A stretch of DNA of 64,000 bases from the IMG/VR virus record IMGVR_UViG_3300030328_002692, positions 1-64,000 of that record. The stretch is one strand, 5' to 3'. Position 1 is the first letter of the stretch, and the number at the start of each line of letters is the position of its first letter. The position numbers and the translations under genes are program-made. Of this stretch, positions 36,443 through 47,078 are shown one piece after another. The notes under the pieces are model-generated. The model saw only the letters and a list, made by a program, of their open reading frames with translations, was not told the origin of the DNA and searched no databases. The DNA comes from a virus.

Positions 36443-37402
36443 ATGAATTTATTAGAAGAAAGAGATTATTACAAACCTTTTAACTATCCGTGGGCATTTG
36501 AGTTTTATAAAAAACAACAACAAATGCATTGGCTTCCTGATGAAGTTCCACTTCAAGATGATATAAAGGATTATAAAGAAAAACTTACACCTGAAAATAG
36601 AGCATTGGTAGATAATATCTTCCGATTCTTTACACAAGCAGATGTAGATGTATGTTGCGGATATGCTCAGCATTATCTTCCAACATTCAAACAACCAGAA
36701 GTAAGAATGATGCTAGTTAGTTTTGCTGCTATGGAAGCAGTGCACCAAGAAGCATACTCCCTACTTCTAGAGACTCTAGGTAAATCGGACGAAGAGTATC
36801 AGATGTTTACCCAGATTCAAGCAATGTCAGATAAACATGACTATCTCACAGATTTTAATATGAGAAATGAGCATGAAATGGCAAAAACAATGGCAGTTTA
36901 TAGTGGATTTACAGAAGGAGTACAACTATTTAGTAGTTTTGCTATCCTTCTTAATCTGCCTAGACATAATCTTATGAAAGGCATGGGACAAATAGTAACA
37001 TGGTCTATTAGGGACGAGTCCCTTCATGTAGAGGGAATGTCAAAACTGTTTAGAACGTTTATACAAGAAAGACCACATTTGTGGACTGACAAGTTAAAAT
37101 ATGAAGTATACTGTGCTGCAGAACGAGTAGTAGAACTAGAAGATAGTTTTATTGATGTTTGTTTTGATGGTGCAGATATTCCTGATTTGACTGGAAAAGA
37201 AGTGAAAGAATATATAAGATATATCGCAGACCGTAGACTATTAGGTCTAGGTATGAAAGCTATATTCCATAGTACTGATAATCCATTACCATGGCTGGAT
37301 CAACAGTTAAATGCTGTGGAACACGCGAACTTCTTTGAAAACCGTGCTACTGAATATGCCAAGAGTAGTACACAAGGTAATTGGCAAGATATATTTAAAT
37401 AG
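36443..37402 (+). CDS. nrdB: Ribonucleotide reductase class I, beta subunit
   Basis: 319 aa. Di-iron ligands and radical Tyr: TQADVDVC (Asp), MEAVHQEAYSLLL (Glu, His and the Tyr at the radical position), GFTEGVQLF (Glu), DESLHVEG (Glu, His). A conserved Trp/Tyr-containing end (EYAKSSTQGNWQDIF) is present. The gene starts directly after the nrdA stop. It provides the tyrosyl radical for the alpha subunit. Likely redox partner: the glutaredoxin at 11437. Confidence 0.94.
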   Translation: MNLLEERDYYKPFNYPWAFEFYKKQQQMHWLPDEVPLQDDIKDYKEKLTPENRALVDNIFRFFTQADVDVCCGYAQHYLPTFKQPEVRMMLVSFAAMEAVHQEAYSLLLETLGKSDEEYQMFTQIQAMSDKHDYLTDFNMRNEHEMAKTMAVYSGFTEGVQLFSSFAILLNLPRHNLMKGMGQIVTWSIRDESLHVEGMSKLFRTFIQERPHLWTDKLKYEVYCAAERVVELEDSFIDVCFDGADIPDLTGKEVKEYIRYIADRRLLGLGMKAIFHSTDNPLPWLDQQLNAVEHANFFENRATEYAKSSTQGNWQDIFK

Positions 37403-37411
37403 GAGAAAAAA

Positions 37412-37675
37412 ATGGCAACAGAAGTAACCAATAACGAGCCTGTATTAATGTTTAACGACAAAAAATACATAATCTCGGAACTGCATGACGATGCAAAGGT
37501 TATAGTAGCGTTATTACAAGGATTAGAGCAAGACTTAGCTCAAGCAAAGATTCAGCATGATAGACTATTATTAGCCAAAGAAGGATACACTAGTAGACTC
37601 GAGCAAGTCATAGACAAAGACCCAAATGAGGTCGAAGCAGAGCCTGTGGTAGATACACCAACAGAAGACGGTTAA
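37412..37675 (+). CDS. Conserved helical hypothetical protein, 87 aa
   Basis: AGGAG lies before the ATG. The protein starts with a strand (LMFNDKKYIISELHDDAK) followed by a coiled-coil-like helix (LLQGLEQDLAQAKIQHDRL) and an acidic tail. Similar small proteins end replication operons in other marine phages. Function unknown. It is the last plus-strand gene. Confidence 0.65.
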   Translation: MATEVTNNEPVLMFNDKKYIISELHDDAKVIVALLQGLEQDLAQAKIQHDRLLLAKEGYTSRLEQVIDKDPNEVEAEPVVDTPTEDG

Positions 37676-37692
37676 AGGCTTATAAAACGAAA

Positions 37693-37715
37693 AACCCGCC
37701 TAGTGCGGGTTTTTT
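37693..37715. terminator. Bidirectional terminator between the two halves
   Basis: AACCCGC (37693-37699), 5-nt loop, GCGGGTT (37705-37711), followed by T to 37715 and preceded by AAAAAC on the other side. It serves both the plus-strand replication block and the minus-strand virion block. Confidence 0.9.
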
Positions 37716-37731
37716 ATTGTCTATTGCGTGT

Positions 37732-37899
37732 TTAAGTATCGCTATAGTCCATTTCTTTTAGTACAGTTTCTTTTACTAAATTAGTATGTCCGTCTGAAGA
37801 AGAATTAGCCTCTTCTTTTATAAGTTTTACTGTCCATTTATCTCCAGACTTTACCCATCTAAGTATTTTTCCTGCTTCTATATTTGCCATTCCTTCCAT
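37732..37899 (-). CDS. Small hypothetical protein, 55 aa
   Basis: AGGAG lies 7 nt upstream of the ATG. The sequence MEGMANIEAGKILRWVKSGD is followed by a charged segment (VKLIKEEANSSSDGH) and ends KEMDYSDT. No membrane helix. It is the last gene of the minus-strand virion operon, just before the terminator. Confidence 0.65.
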   Translation of the reverse strand: MEGMANIEAGKILRWVKSGDKWTVKLIKEEANSSSDGHTNLVKETVLKEMDYSDT

Positions 37900-37912
37900 T
37901 TGTGTCTCCTAA

Positions 37913-40900
37913 TTAAAAGTTGAAGTGTGCGTTCTCTTGGTGAGTTGTTACCATTCTGTTTGCTTCACCTGAATGTTGTGAATCCATCCACATAATATTA
38001 TATTGACTCCATGAACCGGTGTCCAAGTTTGTTATATTTGTTGCTAAAAGATAAAATTGTATTCTATCTCCAGCAGTTACATCAAAACAAGCTGAATTAT
38101 GAATAGAGTTCCATTGACTGTTTGTATTTGTTATTAATTGATATGCCATTACTGAATTATTTGCATCATTTGCAGGTGAACGGTATATACGAGATGTGGC
38201 ATAACTAGTTGCACCAGTGGTTATTATATCTTGGTTCATATCGACCCATACTTTTCCATCTCGTTTTATGTGTATACCATAATTTCCAGTTGTATCTATT
38301 TCAAATATATTTGGATTCATATATCCACCAGCGGCATGTTGTCTTAAATCTAAAAAGCCTGAATTATTAGTAGTAATCGCACTACTATTATCTAGCCTAA
38401 ACATAGCACATTCTACAGGTCCATATCCAGGCCCACCTGGATTGACAAGTTGCATATCTTCTGCCTCTGCCTCTAGTTTTAATCTTCTCCACCCTATTAA
38501 TGTGTCGTGACCACTTGAACCACCCTTAAACTCAAATCTAATATAAATGTCTCCACTAAATACTCCTCCGATAGACATTTGTCCTATAGTACTAAAGTTT
38601 AGGGTTGCGCTTTGGTCTAATGAACCTGCTCCAAAAGTTCCAGTAGCTGCGTTTGTCCAGTTTAAATCATCAAAAGAATAATCTATATTCATAGTTCTTG
38701 TTGTGCCATCAGCTGAATTTCCACACTCATGATTAAGAGCCATTGTTGTTGCTTTACTTAAAGAAACTTTAAATTTAATATATGAATTAGTTGTACTTGC
38801 TCCCTTACCTGCACCAACATAATATAATCCGTTACTATAAGAGCCAACATCAAAATTAACATTATATGAACCAAAGCAAGCTTCTTTTAATGCCTTTTTA
38901 ATATTAGCATTGACTTCAGAGCCATGACCGCCCATACCATTAAACTCAAATGGAGTATAATGAGTAGACCTAATACCAACACTTGAAGCTGTTCTAACTA
39001 CATCAGCGTCACTACTTGTAGCAGCACCACCTGTAATACGCATTCTTTCTGTGGAAGAGCCGCCAGTAGGTTGAGTACTAAAAACTAATCTTGCATTATC
39101 TGTTGCACCATCTGTTATTGCCGATATTGTTGCCAAGTCTGTATCAGTATTATTACCAAACATGATTCTACCAATACCTTGGTCGTTGTTTGAGTCATTT
39201 CTTCTTATTTGTATTCCATGACCGCCACCTGAAGCAGGGGTTTCTATTTGGAATAAATCATCAACATGACTAGCGGTATCTCCAATAATAACTTTACCTG
39301 AACTATCGATCCGCATTCTTTCAGTGCCACCAGTTGCAAGAGCCATAAATGCTGTAGTACCAAGTGCATCTAAATATTGCCCACCAGTTGCATTTTGATA
39401 TAGCTCAAATCTACTATTACCTGTTCTATGGGCTTCGAGTATACTACCTGATCCACCTGCACTATCAATGGTTAGCATATAACCCATAGCACTTCCTGCA
39501 TGATTTGTGCTTGTTGCAATTCCAACTTTGCCACCATCATCAATCCTCATTCTTTCAGTTGGTGCTGAATCAGTTACAACATCTCTTGTAAGAAAAATAA
39601 GTTCTCCTTTTGTATCTCCTGCTGTGCTTGTTTCTTGAAAACCTATATAAGCTGGTGAGTGAGTGTTGGTAGCATCTGTATAACCAAAACCAATCATAAA
39701 ATGACCAGTACTACCATCTGGTCCAAAATCATCACTACCAAGTTGTAGATAAGTATTGGCTGCTGTTATAGATGTTGGTGCATTTTGACCTGCTGCATTA
39801 GAAATTGTGAGTTTACCTAGGGGTGCTGTATTTCCAATTCCAACCTTACCTGCACTTGTAATACGCACTCTTTCTGAGCCATTAACAGTTGCAGCTAAAT
39901 GTGAACTTCCTGCATTAATACTTATGCTTGATCCTGAATAAGCTGTAATTGCATCAGTAAATAAAGTACCATTTTGAACGTAAGAGTTACCCACAACATG
40001 CAATGGTGCTGAAGGACTCGAAGTTCCTATACCAACTCTATCTGTGCTTGCATCAACATATAACATATAATCACTACCTGTGCTATATACTGCAAAGTCT
40101 TGATTATTATTTTCTTGATTTAATCTTACTAAACTATTAGTAATTTGTAATCTTGTACTATTACCTGTGACAAAGCTTTGTGTATCTGTATCAGAAAAAC
40201 GAAAATAGTTATCTACATCCCCTGAATGCATTATTTTTGAAGGTATTGTTAAATCACTAGAAAAAGTTGCCGCACCCCCAGCTGACATATCAAGAACTAA
40301 AGCATTTACACCCGAACCACCATCATTGCCTCTAAATATTATGTCTTTGTCTTGAACACTAGCTTTTATTTGGAAATCAGAACTAGAGTTTTCAAAAACC
40401 CCAATTTCAGTACCACCATCTTTAAATCTAATATCACCACCATCTGCGTCAAGAATAATATCTCCAGCACTGTCAAGTATCATGCTTGATGTAGCATTTG
40501 AAATCGTATTACTAGAAATTGCAATGTTGCCTGAAGTTAAATTTCCTGCAAGTGCAGTTGCTGTCAAAGTACCAGTAACTGTCACACCACCTGTTACTGT
40601 TTCTAATTTTTTACTATTATCATAATATAATTCGACTGCACCATTCTCTATGGCTGATATCATTTGTTCGTTATAAGCTGCATTTTTAAGGTAAATTGCA
40701 TTTGCAGCTACTACTAAATTTCCTGTTCCATTGTCTATAATATAAGAGTTGCTACCATCATGTGTTAGTAAAAAGTCTGAACTATCTCCTAATTTAATAT
40801 AGTCATTATCTCCCATTACTAAATGAGAGGTTAAAGTAGTTGTACCTGCTAGTGTTATTCCAGAAGCTATAGTATCTGAAGTAACAGAATTATCTGCCAT

Positions 40901-41140
40901 TTTTGCCGTTGTAACTGCGTCGTCAGCTATCTTTGCGGTTGTCACATTTGCGTCCGTAATCTTAGCTGTTGTTACTGCATCGTCGTTTAGTTTGGCAGTA
41001 GTTATATTACTATCTGCTATTTTTGCCGTTGTTATAGCGTTTACTGCGATATCTGCTGGCGATATTGTGCCATCGGATAAATGCGTTGCAGTTATCGCGC
41101 TATCGGCTATTAATTCACTTGGTATCTTTGTATTTGCCAT
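37913..41140 (-). CDS. Giant repetitive tail-fibre-like protein, 1075 aa
   Basis: The N-terminus (MANTKIPSELIADSAITATH) leads into many copies of a roughly 10-12 residue unit with the pattern xxITTAKIADxxVT (about residues 5-80). Beta-rich repeats with GSNTLxLDxDG-like, ERMRIDxxGKVGIG and GIGTSSP motifs follow. This composition is typical of trimeric beta-helical phage fibres. There is no S74 chaperone end; the C-terminal about 300 residues are unique and could bind a receptor. It is the last of four long paralogs in tandem. Confidence 0.78.
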   Translation of the reverse strand: MANTKIPSELIADSAITATHLSDGTISPADIAVNAITTAKIADSNITTAKLNDDAVTTAKITDANVTTAKIADDAVTTAKMADNSVTSDTIASGITLAGTTTLTSHLVMGDNDYIKLGDSSDFLLTHDGSNSYIIDNGTGNLVVAANAIYLKNAAYNEQMISAIENGAVELYYDNSKKLETVTGGVTVTGTLTATALAGNLTSGNIAISSNTISNATSSMILDSAGDIILDADGGDIRFKDGGTEIGVFENSSSDFQIKASVQDKDIIFRGNDGGSGVNALVLDMSAGGAATFSSDLTIPSKIMHSGDVDNYFRFSDTDTQSFVTGNSTRLQITNSLVRLNQENNNQDFAVYSTGSDYMLYVDASTDRVGIGTSSPSAPLHVVGNSYVQNGTLFTDAITAYSGSSISINAGSSHLAATVNGSERVRITSAGKVGIGNTAPLGKLTISNAAGQNAPTSITAANTYLQLGSDDFGPDGSTGHFMIGFGYTDATNTHSPAYIGFQETSTAGDTKGELIFLTRDVVTDSAPTERMRIDDGGKVGIATSTNHAGSAMGYMLTIDSAGGSGSILEAHRTGNSRFELYQNATGGQYLDALGTTAFMALATGGTERMRIDSSGKVIIGDTASHVDDLFQIETPASGGGHGIQIRRNDSNNDQGIGRIMFGNNTDTDLATISAITDGATDNARLVFSTQPTGGSSTERMRITGGAATSSDADVVRTASSVGIRSTHYTPFEFNGMGGHGSEVNANIKKALKEACFGSYNVNFDVGSYSNGLYYVGAGKGASTTNSYIKFKVSLSKATTMALNHECGNSADGTTRTMNIDYSFDDLNWTNAATGTFGAGSLDQSATLNFSTIGQMSIGGVFSGDIYIRFEFKGGSSGHDTLIGWRRLKLEAEAEDMQLVNPGGPGYGPVECAMFRLDNSSAITTNNSGFLDLRQHAAGGYMNPNIFEIDTTGNYGIHIKRDGKVWVDMNQDIITTGATSYATSRIYRSPANDANNSVMAYQLITNTNSQWNSIHNSACFDVTAGDRIQFYLLATNITNLDTGSWSQYNIMWMDSQHSGEANRMVTTHQENAHFNF

Positions 41141-41143
41141 AAT

Positions 41144-43570
41144 TTATCCTTCTAATGTTGTTATTCTTGCTTCAAGCTCTTGTATTGTTTTTACTAGTAA
41201 TGGAACTAATTTGCTATTATCCATCATTTGCATATCTTCTGCATCTTTTTCTCCTACAATTGCTTCAGGAACTATGCTTGAAACTTCGTGTGCTAAGAAT
41301 CCATCTACTAATGTATCTGAGGTATCTGATATGTAGTTAAATCTTTTTGGTTTTAATTGTTTGAGTCTAGTAGTAGCATTTGTCATATCTGTTACATTTT
41401 CTTTCAATCTATAATCAGAAGTTCCACCATAAGTTATAGTTGAACCATTTTGGCTAATTGAACCTATAGTACTACCATTATTTCTAATTATCACCATATC
41501 TCCAGAACCTAAACTTCTGTTTAAAAGTAAACAAACGTCATTATTAGTAGAATTTACTTGTTGTCCACCACCAAATGAATGACCATAAGTATCATTACTA
41601 TTTGATAACCCCGAAGATGTTGTATTACCAATTACTACATTACCGCCAGCTTCAATACGCATTCTTTCAGTAAATGATGAGCCTGTATTGAATGAAATAT
41701 ATCCACCATCTAATGAAAGTTCTGCACTGTTGCTTGCAACTCCATAGCCAGTTCTGATTGTAAACTTAGTAAATCCACTATTATCTGAGTGAATAAAATT
41801 GTTAGCCATTCTTATTTCAGAATCATCTCCATCTAGCTGAAGGTTTGCACCATTACCACCTATTCCTGCACTACTATAGGAATATTTATCAGCTGAACCC
41901 TTACTAAATTTAGCTACATCATTCCCAGCAACTTTTAATTGAATATAAGGGTTTGCACCATTTTCTGTATCTTGTGCATCAAATACTACACCAGCATCTT
42001 GCTGACCACCACTTGCTGCTGTTTGTAATGATAAACCTCTACCTGAGTTGGAAGCGCCTGTAAATACTGCTTGTTCTGAGTTTACTGCACCTCTAATATC
42101 TAATCTTGCAGTAGGATTATTTGTTCCTATACCAACATTTCCACCTCTAAGATTCATAGTTTCTGTTGTACCAGCAATAAATCTCATTCTGCCACCTTCA
42201 CCAGAAGAAGATGCAAATTGAGTTATGCTTCCATAATCAATATCACCACTATCTCCTAAATTTAAAATAGCACCATGACTTGTAGTTCCTGCTTGAATTG
42301 ACATGGTGGTATAATCAGCATCTAGAAGATGCAGGATTGTTGAAGGATTATTTGTTCCTATACCAACATTTCCACCTCTTTTAAAAGTCATAACATCATA
42401 ACCAGTAGTACTATTATTTTTATTCCATAATTGTAAGGAGCCATCAGAGTCGGAATCATACCAACCCCAACCATAAGTTGCATTAGCTATTGAGATATTA
42501 TTAAATAGACCTAGCCATGGAGATGTTCCACCAGCAGTACTATTACCCATATGCATACTAGCATAATATCCGCCACTTCCTGCATATAAATGAAGTGGGT
42601 GTACAGGAGCTGTAACTCCTATACCAACTCCAGTAGTAGTAATGCGCATTCGTTCACCACCACCACCATTAAAAGCTATGACGTTAGCTGCAACTTCGTC
42701 TATGTAAGTATCACCACCGCCATCTAGGTAAAGTTTTTTTGTAGGCTGTATTGATATATGGTCGTCAAACCTAGCTTCACCGCCAACCACATGAAGTTTT
42801 TGTGCAGGACTGCTAGTTCCAATTCCAACATTACCACTCTGAAGAATGACTAATCTTGGCGTGTAAGTATCATTTGTACCGTCTGCATCTGCAGCACCAC
42901 TTGATATTTCAAATCCTGTATTAACATTTTCCTGTGCAGCAATCTGCCAGTTATAGTGTGAGGCTCCAGTTTGAAATTGTAATTGAGGGGAGGTTGTACT
43001 AACTACTAAGTTTCCAGTTATTGTTCCACCTGTTGTTGCTAAGAAAAGGTCAGTGTCTGCTGTCCATGCTACATCTGTTCCATCTGACGTAAGTACATGA
43101 CCACTTGAGCCAATACCTAACAGTGATGGATCTCCTGCAGAATCTCCTACTATTATACTTCCACGAGTTATGCCTGCCAATTGTCCTATTCCTACTGCAT
43201 TATCTGCTATCTGGTCTGCTGTTACTTGGTTGTCGTCTATGTGTTGTGTAAGGATTGCATTATTTGCTATGTCTCCACTTCCTATTGCAGCAGATGCTAT
43301 TTTTGCTGATGTGATTGTACTGTCAGCTAGTTTTACAGTTGTAATCTGACCATCAGCTATATCTGCGGTAACTATTGTTCCGTCTGCTATTTTTGCTGAT
43401 GTGATTGTGCCGTCAGCTATCTGAGTAGCCGTTACTGCGTTAATCGCTATCTGAACTGCTGTAACATTATTCTGCGCTATATGTACTGATGTAATAGCGT
43501 TATCGGCTATTAACGTACCTTGTATCGCATTAATTGCTACTAGTTCTGCTGGTATTGTTGTGTTTCCCAT
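41144..43570 (-). CDS. Giant tail-fibre-like protein with S74 chaperone end, 808 aa
   Basis: The N-terminal repeat array (AIQGTLIADNAITSVHIAQN and following IADGTITSAKIADG units) is shared with its neighbours. GIGTSSP/ERMRI repeats fill the middle. The C-terminal about 90 residues are a peptidase S74 (intramolecular chaperone auto-processing) domain: SDYRLKENVTDM with the Ser-Lys pair, DGFLAHEVSSIVPEA and LVPLLVKTIQELEARITTLE. Such domains trimerise the fibre and then cleave themselves off. Confidence 0.82.
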   Translation of the reverse strand: MGNTTIPAELVAINAIQGTLIADNAITSVHIAQNNVTAVQIAINAVTATQIADGTITSAKIADGTIVTADIADGQITTVKLADSTITSAKIASAAIGSGDIANNAILTQHIDDNQVTADQIADNAVGIGQLAGITRGSIIVGDSAGDPSLLGIGSSGHVLTSDGTDVAWTADTDLFLATTGGTITGNLVVSTTSPQLQFQTGASHYNWQIAAQENVNTGFEISSGAADADGTNDTYTPRLVILQSGNVGIGTSSPAQKLHVVGGEARFDDHISIQPTKKLYLDGGGDTYIDEVAANVIAFNGGGGERMRITTTGVGIGVTAPVHPLHLYAGSGGYYASMHMGNSTAGGTSPWLGLFNNISIANATYGWGWYDSDSDGSLQLWNKNNSTTGYDVMTFKRGGNVGIGTNNPSTILHLLDADYTTMSIQAGTTSHGAILNLGDSGDIDYGSITQFASSSGEGGRMRFIAGTTETMNLRGGNVGIGTNNPTARLDIRGAVNSEQAVFTGASNSGRGLSLQTAASGGQQDAGVVFDAQDTENGANPYIQLKVAGNDVAKFSKGSADKYSYSSAGIGGNGANLQLDGDDSEIRMANNFIHSDNSGFTKFTIRTGYGVASNSAELSLDGGYISFNTGSSFTERMRIEAGGNVVIGNTTSSGLSNSNDTYGHSFGGGQQVNSTNNDVCLLLNRSLGSGDMVIIRNNGSTIGSISQNGSTITYGGTSDYRLKENVTDMTNATTRLKQLKPKRFNYISDTSDTLVDGFLAHEVSSIVPEAIVGEKDAEDMQMMDNSKLVPLLVKTIQELEARITTLEG

Positions 43571-43571
43571 A

Positions 43572-46500
43572 TTATCCTTCTAGTGTCTCTATTCTTGATT
43601 TTAAATCTTGTATTACTGTGTCTTGTTCTTTAATTGCATTTACTAATAATGGTACGACTGAAGCGTAGTTCATCGAATAAGCTGAATTCCAGTTTTCTGT
43701 TCCATCATCTTCGTCCTTATGATATTTTAATGATTCCGGTATTATACTTTCTATTTCCTGTGCTATAAAACCAAACTCATAATTGTCTGCCATTGACCTA
43801 TTTTGATTAATTTCTGATTGTCTATTAATAGTTTGGAATCTTTTTCCTGTTAGTTGTTTTACTTTACTCAAAGCACTAGAAATTGTTGTAATGTTTGTTT
43901 TTCTTCTTCTATCTGACCCAGTAACATAAGACCCGTCAGTTCTTACATCAACTGAAAAGTCGGAACCAGATGTGCCTGGGTATGCATCTGAACTAGAGTT
44001 TGTTCCATGAAATCTAAACTCTCCTTGTAATGAACTACCATAATGTGAGTCATTTAATACAGATATACCTGGATAGTTGTTCCATATTCTATCAATTGCA
44101 AGACCTTGATATGGGAATAAAACAGATTTTCCGTGTTGTCCACCTCCTGCTACTCCTGTTCCTGCTTTACCAATGATTTGCATTGCTAAAGTTTCAGTTG
44201 TTGAAATACCATTTCTAACATGAAAATCTATTGAACCTTCTTCTGAATTATTTGTACCAGTTAGTGCTGTAGAACCAATACCAGCATAGAAATTATCTTG
44301 AGCACTTGCTGTATCTCCACCCAACCATTGAAGCATTCCTAGTTTATATCCACTACCAACATATCCATAAGTATTTAAGGTCATTTTAAGTTCATAGTCA
44401 GAAGGTTGGTTTGTATTTGGTCTTGTTTTTGAAATCTCATAATAAGAAACAGGATCTTCTGTATTTGGCCCATATCCAAAATTACCACTTCCGTCAATAT
44501 GCCAAATTGAATCTCCTACATTACCATGAGCAATAGCTAAAGTATCAGTACCACAGCTATAAGGATTTATAGCTAAAGTGAATGCATTTGAAAAAGAAGG
44601 TGAACTATCTGATAAAAATTCAGTATTTGTAGCACCATTTAAAAAAGCAATTCCAACTTCAGCAACATTTGGGTTTGCAATTCTTAATTGCTCCCAACTT
44701 GAATCAGAACTTATGATACCCATTCTTCCACCTTCTACTTGTAAAGTACTTTTTGGGTCGGTTGTTCCAATTCCAACTTTGCCGTCATCTTTATATGTTA
44801 TAACATCAGTTTCTGTACCACCATTTAGAACTCCTAATACAGTTTTATCTGCGTCATTACCCCTGTATTCAAAGAAAGCTCCGTGTTGGGTTCCGGCTGA
44901 ATCTTCAGTTAAAGTTAGTCTTGCTACTTCATTATCTCCTGATGTAGCAACTCTTAGTTCTGCATTTGCACCATGAAGATGAAGAATTGATTGAGGAGTA
45001 GTCGTTCCAATTCCAACATTACCGCCAAATGGATTTAAAAGTAAACTCTTTGCAGCGTCATTAGCATTATTGATTGCTTGAAATCTTACATCATTTGTTG
45101 AACCACTTGTTTTTAAATATATATCCGAAGACCTTGGTCTAATTGTAAAAGCAGAATTACTAAACTCTGATAAGTTTGCAGCGGTCCAACCATAATTTGA
45201 TTCAATATATGCTGCGTTTCCTGTGCCGGTATTGTAAACATGAAGGTCACCTGCAGGTGAACTAGTTCCAATTCCAACGTTGCCTGAAGAATCAATACGC
45301 ATTCTTTCAGTGTCGCCAGTGACAAAATATAAAGCATTTACATTCGCTGGCATACCTATTTGTGCACCAGCTTGTGTATTTCTAAATCCTATTTTTGGTG
45401 CAACACTTGAACTAGCTGTTTCTACTTCTAATAAATGGTCTGGTGAAGTTGTTCCTATACCAACGTTGCCGTTAGACATAATACGCATCTTTTCAGAGTA
45501 TCCACCTGAGCCTCTAGTATTAAATGCCATATCACCATAATGATTTGTATGGTCTATATTCTGTGCATTAATAGACACAGTTTCTCCAGCATTACCAGAC
45601 TCAAAACTTAATTTGGCATAATTATTTGCTGTGGTATTTGCATTCTGTATAGTTACTGTTGGACCAGTACTTCCAATAGAAGTTTGTGTTCCATATCCTT
45701 TAAAGTAAGCTACTCTGCCATCTGTTCCATCTGTTTGCATTCCTGTGACTTGCAAAGTAAAATTAGTTGCTCCAGGAGTTTGTTTTATTCCAACTCTTCC
45801 TGAAGCATCAATACGCATTCTTTCTGAGCCACCATTATGAAATAGAGTAAATCCTGTACTTAAAATACTTAAATAATCACCATTATGAGAATAAGCTACC
45901 TTGCCTTGAACACTACCACCTGAATCACCAAAGAATAAATTACCATCACCACTTGTTCCTGAAAGAATAGATATTCCTGAACTACCTGAACCTTCTATAA
46001 CTAATTCATCGGCATTTGCATTTACACTAGCTCCACTATCTGCTGATTTAACATGAAGTGTGCCTAGTGGTGTAGTTTCTCCTATACCAACGTTGCCACC
46101 ATCTTGCACCACTAAAGCACTAGCATTATTGCCTACAATAGTATTTGTGGAACTTCTATAAATTATATTTGCAGTATTACCTACATTATTTACTGTATTT
46201 GTATTTACTCTACTAACTTCTATATCTTTATTAAATGACCATTTATCTCCAGAACTTTTATAAAGTAGTGTGGCACTTGCTCCTGTAACTGTAAGACCAG
46301 CATCATTTGCAGCGGCTGCATCAGCTGCTCCACTTGCTATTGTAATATTTTTATCTGCTACGCTCAGAGTAGTAGAATTCACTGTTGTAGTAGTTCCATC
46401 GACTTGGAGATTTCCTGCAATGACTACTGTTCCTGTGTTATCACCTACTGTGGCTGGGTCGATAGTAAAAGAAGCTGGGCCTCTTAGAGCACCTGTTGTT

Positions 46501-46868
46501 GTTATTGTTCCAAAAGTCGGAGCTGCTGAACTCGAAAGTTGAGTAGCTGTTATTGAACCATCTGGTATAAGTGCAGATGTTATAGCATTATTAGCTATTT
46601 TAGCTGTAGTTACATTCGCATCTAGTATCTTTGCAGTTGTTACTTGATCGTCTGCAATATGTATAGTATCAATACTTCCTGATACTAGTTCTGCAGTATC
46701 TACTGAATTTGCTCCTAGTTGTGTGGAAGTTATACTTCCATCTGCTATTTGTACAGAAGTAACCTGGTTTTGTGCAATATGTACAGCCGTGATAGCGTTG
46801 TCCGCTATCAACGTACCCTGAATCGCATTTACTGCGACTAAACTATTTGTTACTTTTGTTATTGCCAT
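43572..46868 (-). CDS. Giant tail-fibre-like protein with S74 chaperone end, 1098 aa
   Basis: Same repeat N-terminus (AIQGTLIADNAITAVHIAQN), a long beta-rich middle with repeated GNVGIGTTSP and ERMRIDxSG units, and a C-terminal S74 domain: SDRRRKTNITTISSALS, EFGFIAQEIESIIPES, SVVPLLVNAIKEQD and the terminal coiled coil LKSRIETLEG. It is predicted to be a trimeric, auto-cleaved fibre. The N-terminal about 30 residues are almost identical to those of the neighbour at 41144, which suggests recent duplication or gene conversion. Confidence 0.82.
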   Translation of the reverse strand: MAITKVTNSLVAVNAIQGTLIADNAITAVHIAQNQVTSVQIADGSITSTQLGANSVDTAELVSGSIDTIHIADDQVTTAKILDANVTTAKIANNAITSALIPDGSITATQLSSSAAPTFGTITTTGALRGPASFTIDPATVGDNTGTVVIAGNLQVDGTTTTVNSTTLSVADKNITIASGAADAAAANDAGLTVTGASATLLYKSSGDKWSFNKDIEVSRVNTNTVNNVGNTANIIYRSSTNTIVGNNASALVVQDGGNVGIGETTPLGTLHVKSADSGASVNANADELVIEGSGSSGISILSGTSGDGNLFFGDSGGSVQGKVAYSHNGDYLSILSTGFTLFHNGGSERMRIDASGRVGIKQTPGATNFTLQVTGMQTDGTDGRVAYFKGYGTQTSIGSTGPTVTIQNANTTANNYAKLSFESGNAGETVSINAQNIDHTNHYGDMAFNTRGSGGYSEKMRIMSNGNVGIGTTSPDHLLEVETASSSVAPKIGFRNTQAGAQIGMPANVNALYFVTGDTERMRIDSSGNVGIGTSSPAGDLHVYNTGTGNAAYIESNYGWTAANLSEFSNSAFTIRPRSSDIYLKTSGSTNDVRFQAINNANDAAKSLLLNPFGGNVGIGTTTPQSILHLHGANAELRVATSGDNEVARLTLTEDSAGTQHGAFFEYRGNDADKTVLGVLNGGTETDVITYKDDGKVGIGTTDPKSTLQVEGGRMGIISSDSSWEQLRIANPNVAEVGIAFLNGATNTEFLSDSSPSFSNAFTLAINPYSCGTDTLAIAHGNVGDSIWHIDGSGNFGYGPNTEDPVSYYEISKTRPNTNQPSDYELKMTLNTYGYVGSGYKLGMLQWLGGDTASAQDNFYAGIGSTALTGTNNSEEGSIDFHVRNGISTTETLAMQIIGKAGTGVAGGGQHGKSVLFPYQGLAIDRIWNNYPGISVLNDSHYGSSLQGEFRFHGTNSSSDAYPGTSGSDFSVDVRTDGSYVTGSDRRRKTNITTISSALSKVKQLTGKRFQTINRQSEINQNRSMADNYEFGFIAQEIESIIPESLKYHKDEDDGTENWNSAYSMNYASVVPLLVNAIKEQDTVIQDLKSRIETLEG

Positions 46869-46874
46869 ATTATC

Positions 46875-47066
46875 TTAATCCGTATATGCGTGATTTTGAT
46901 TTGAGTGTTTTTCCCATTTATCACTGCTATTATATATTAATTTTAATGAGTCTCCTGCTATTATATTTGCTTTTCCTGGTGGAAACCAACATATATCTCC
47001 TGTTTTAGCTTCAGGTGTCCAAAATTCATCTGAATTTACAAATGTTAAAATTTCTGCTTCTGTCAT
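46875..47066 (-). CDS. Small hypothetical protein between fibre genes, 63 aa
   Basis: The protein starts MTEAEILTFVNSDEFWTPEA and contains ICWFPPGKANIIAGDSLKL. It is small and acidic-aromatic. It could be a chaperone or attachment accessory to the adjacent fibre proteins, but no family is recognised. Confidence 0.6.
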   Translation of the reverse strand: MTEAEILTFVNSDEFWTPEAKTGDICWFPPGKANIIAGDSLKLIYNSSDKWEKHSNQNHAYTD

Positions 47067-47078
47067 AATTATTCCTTA

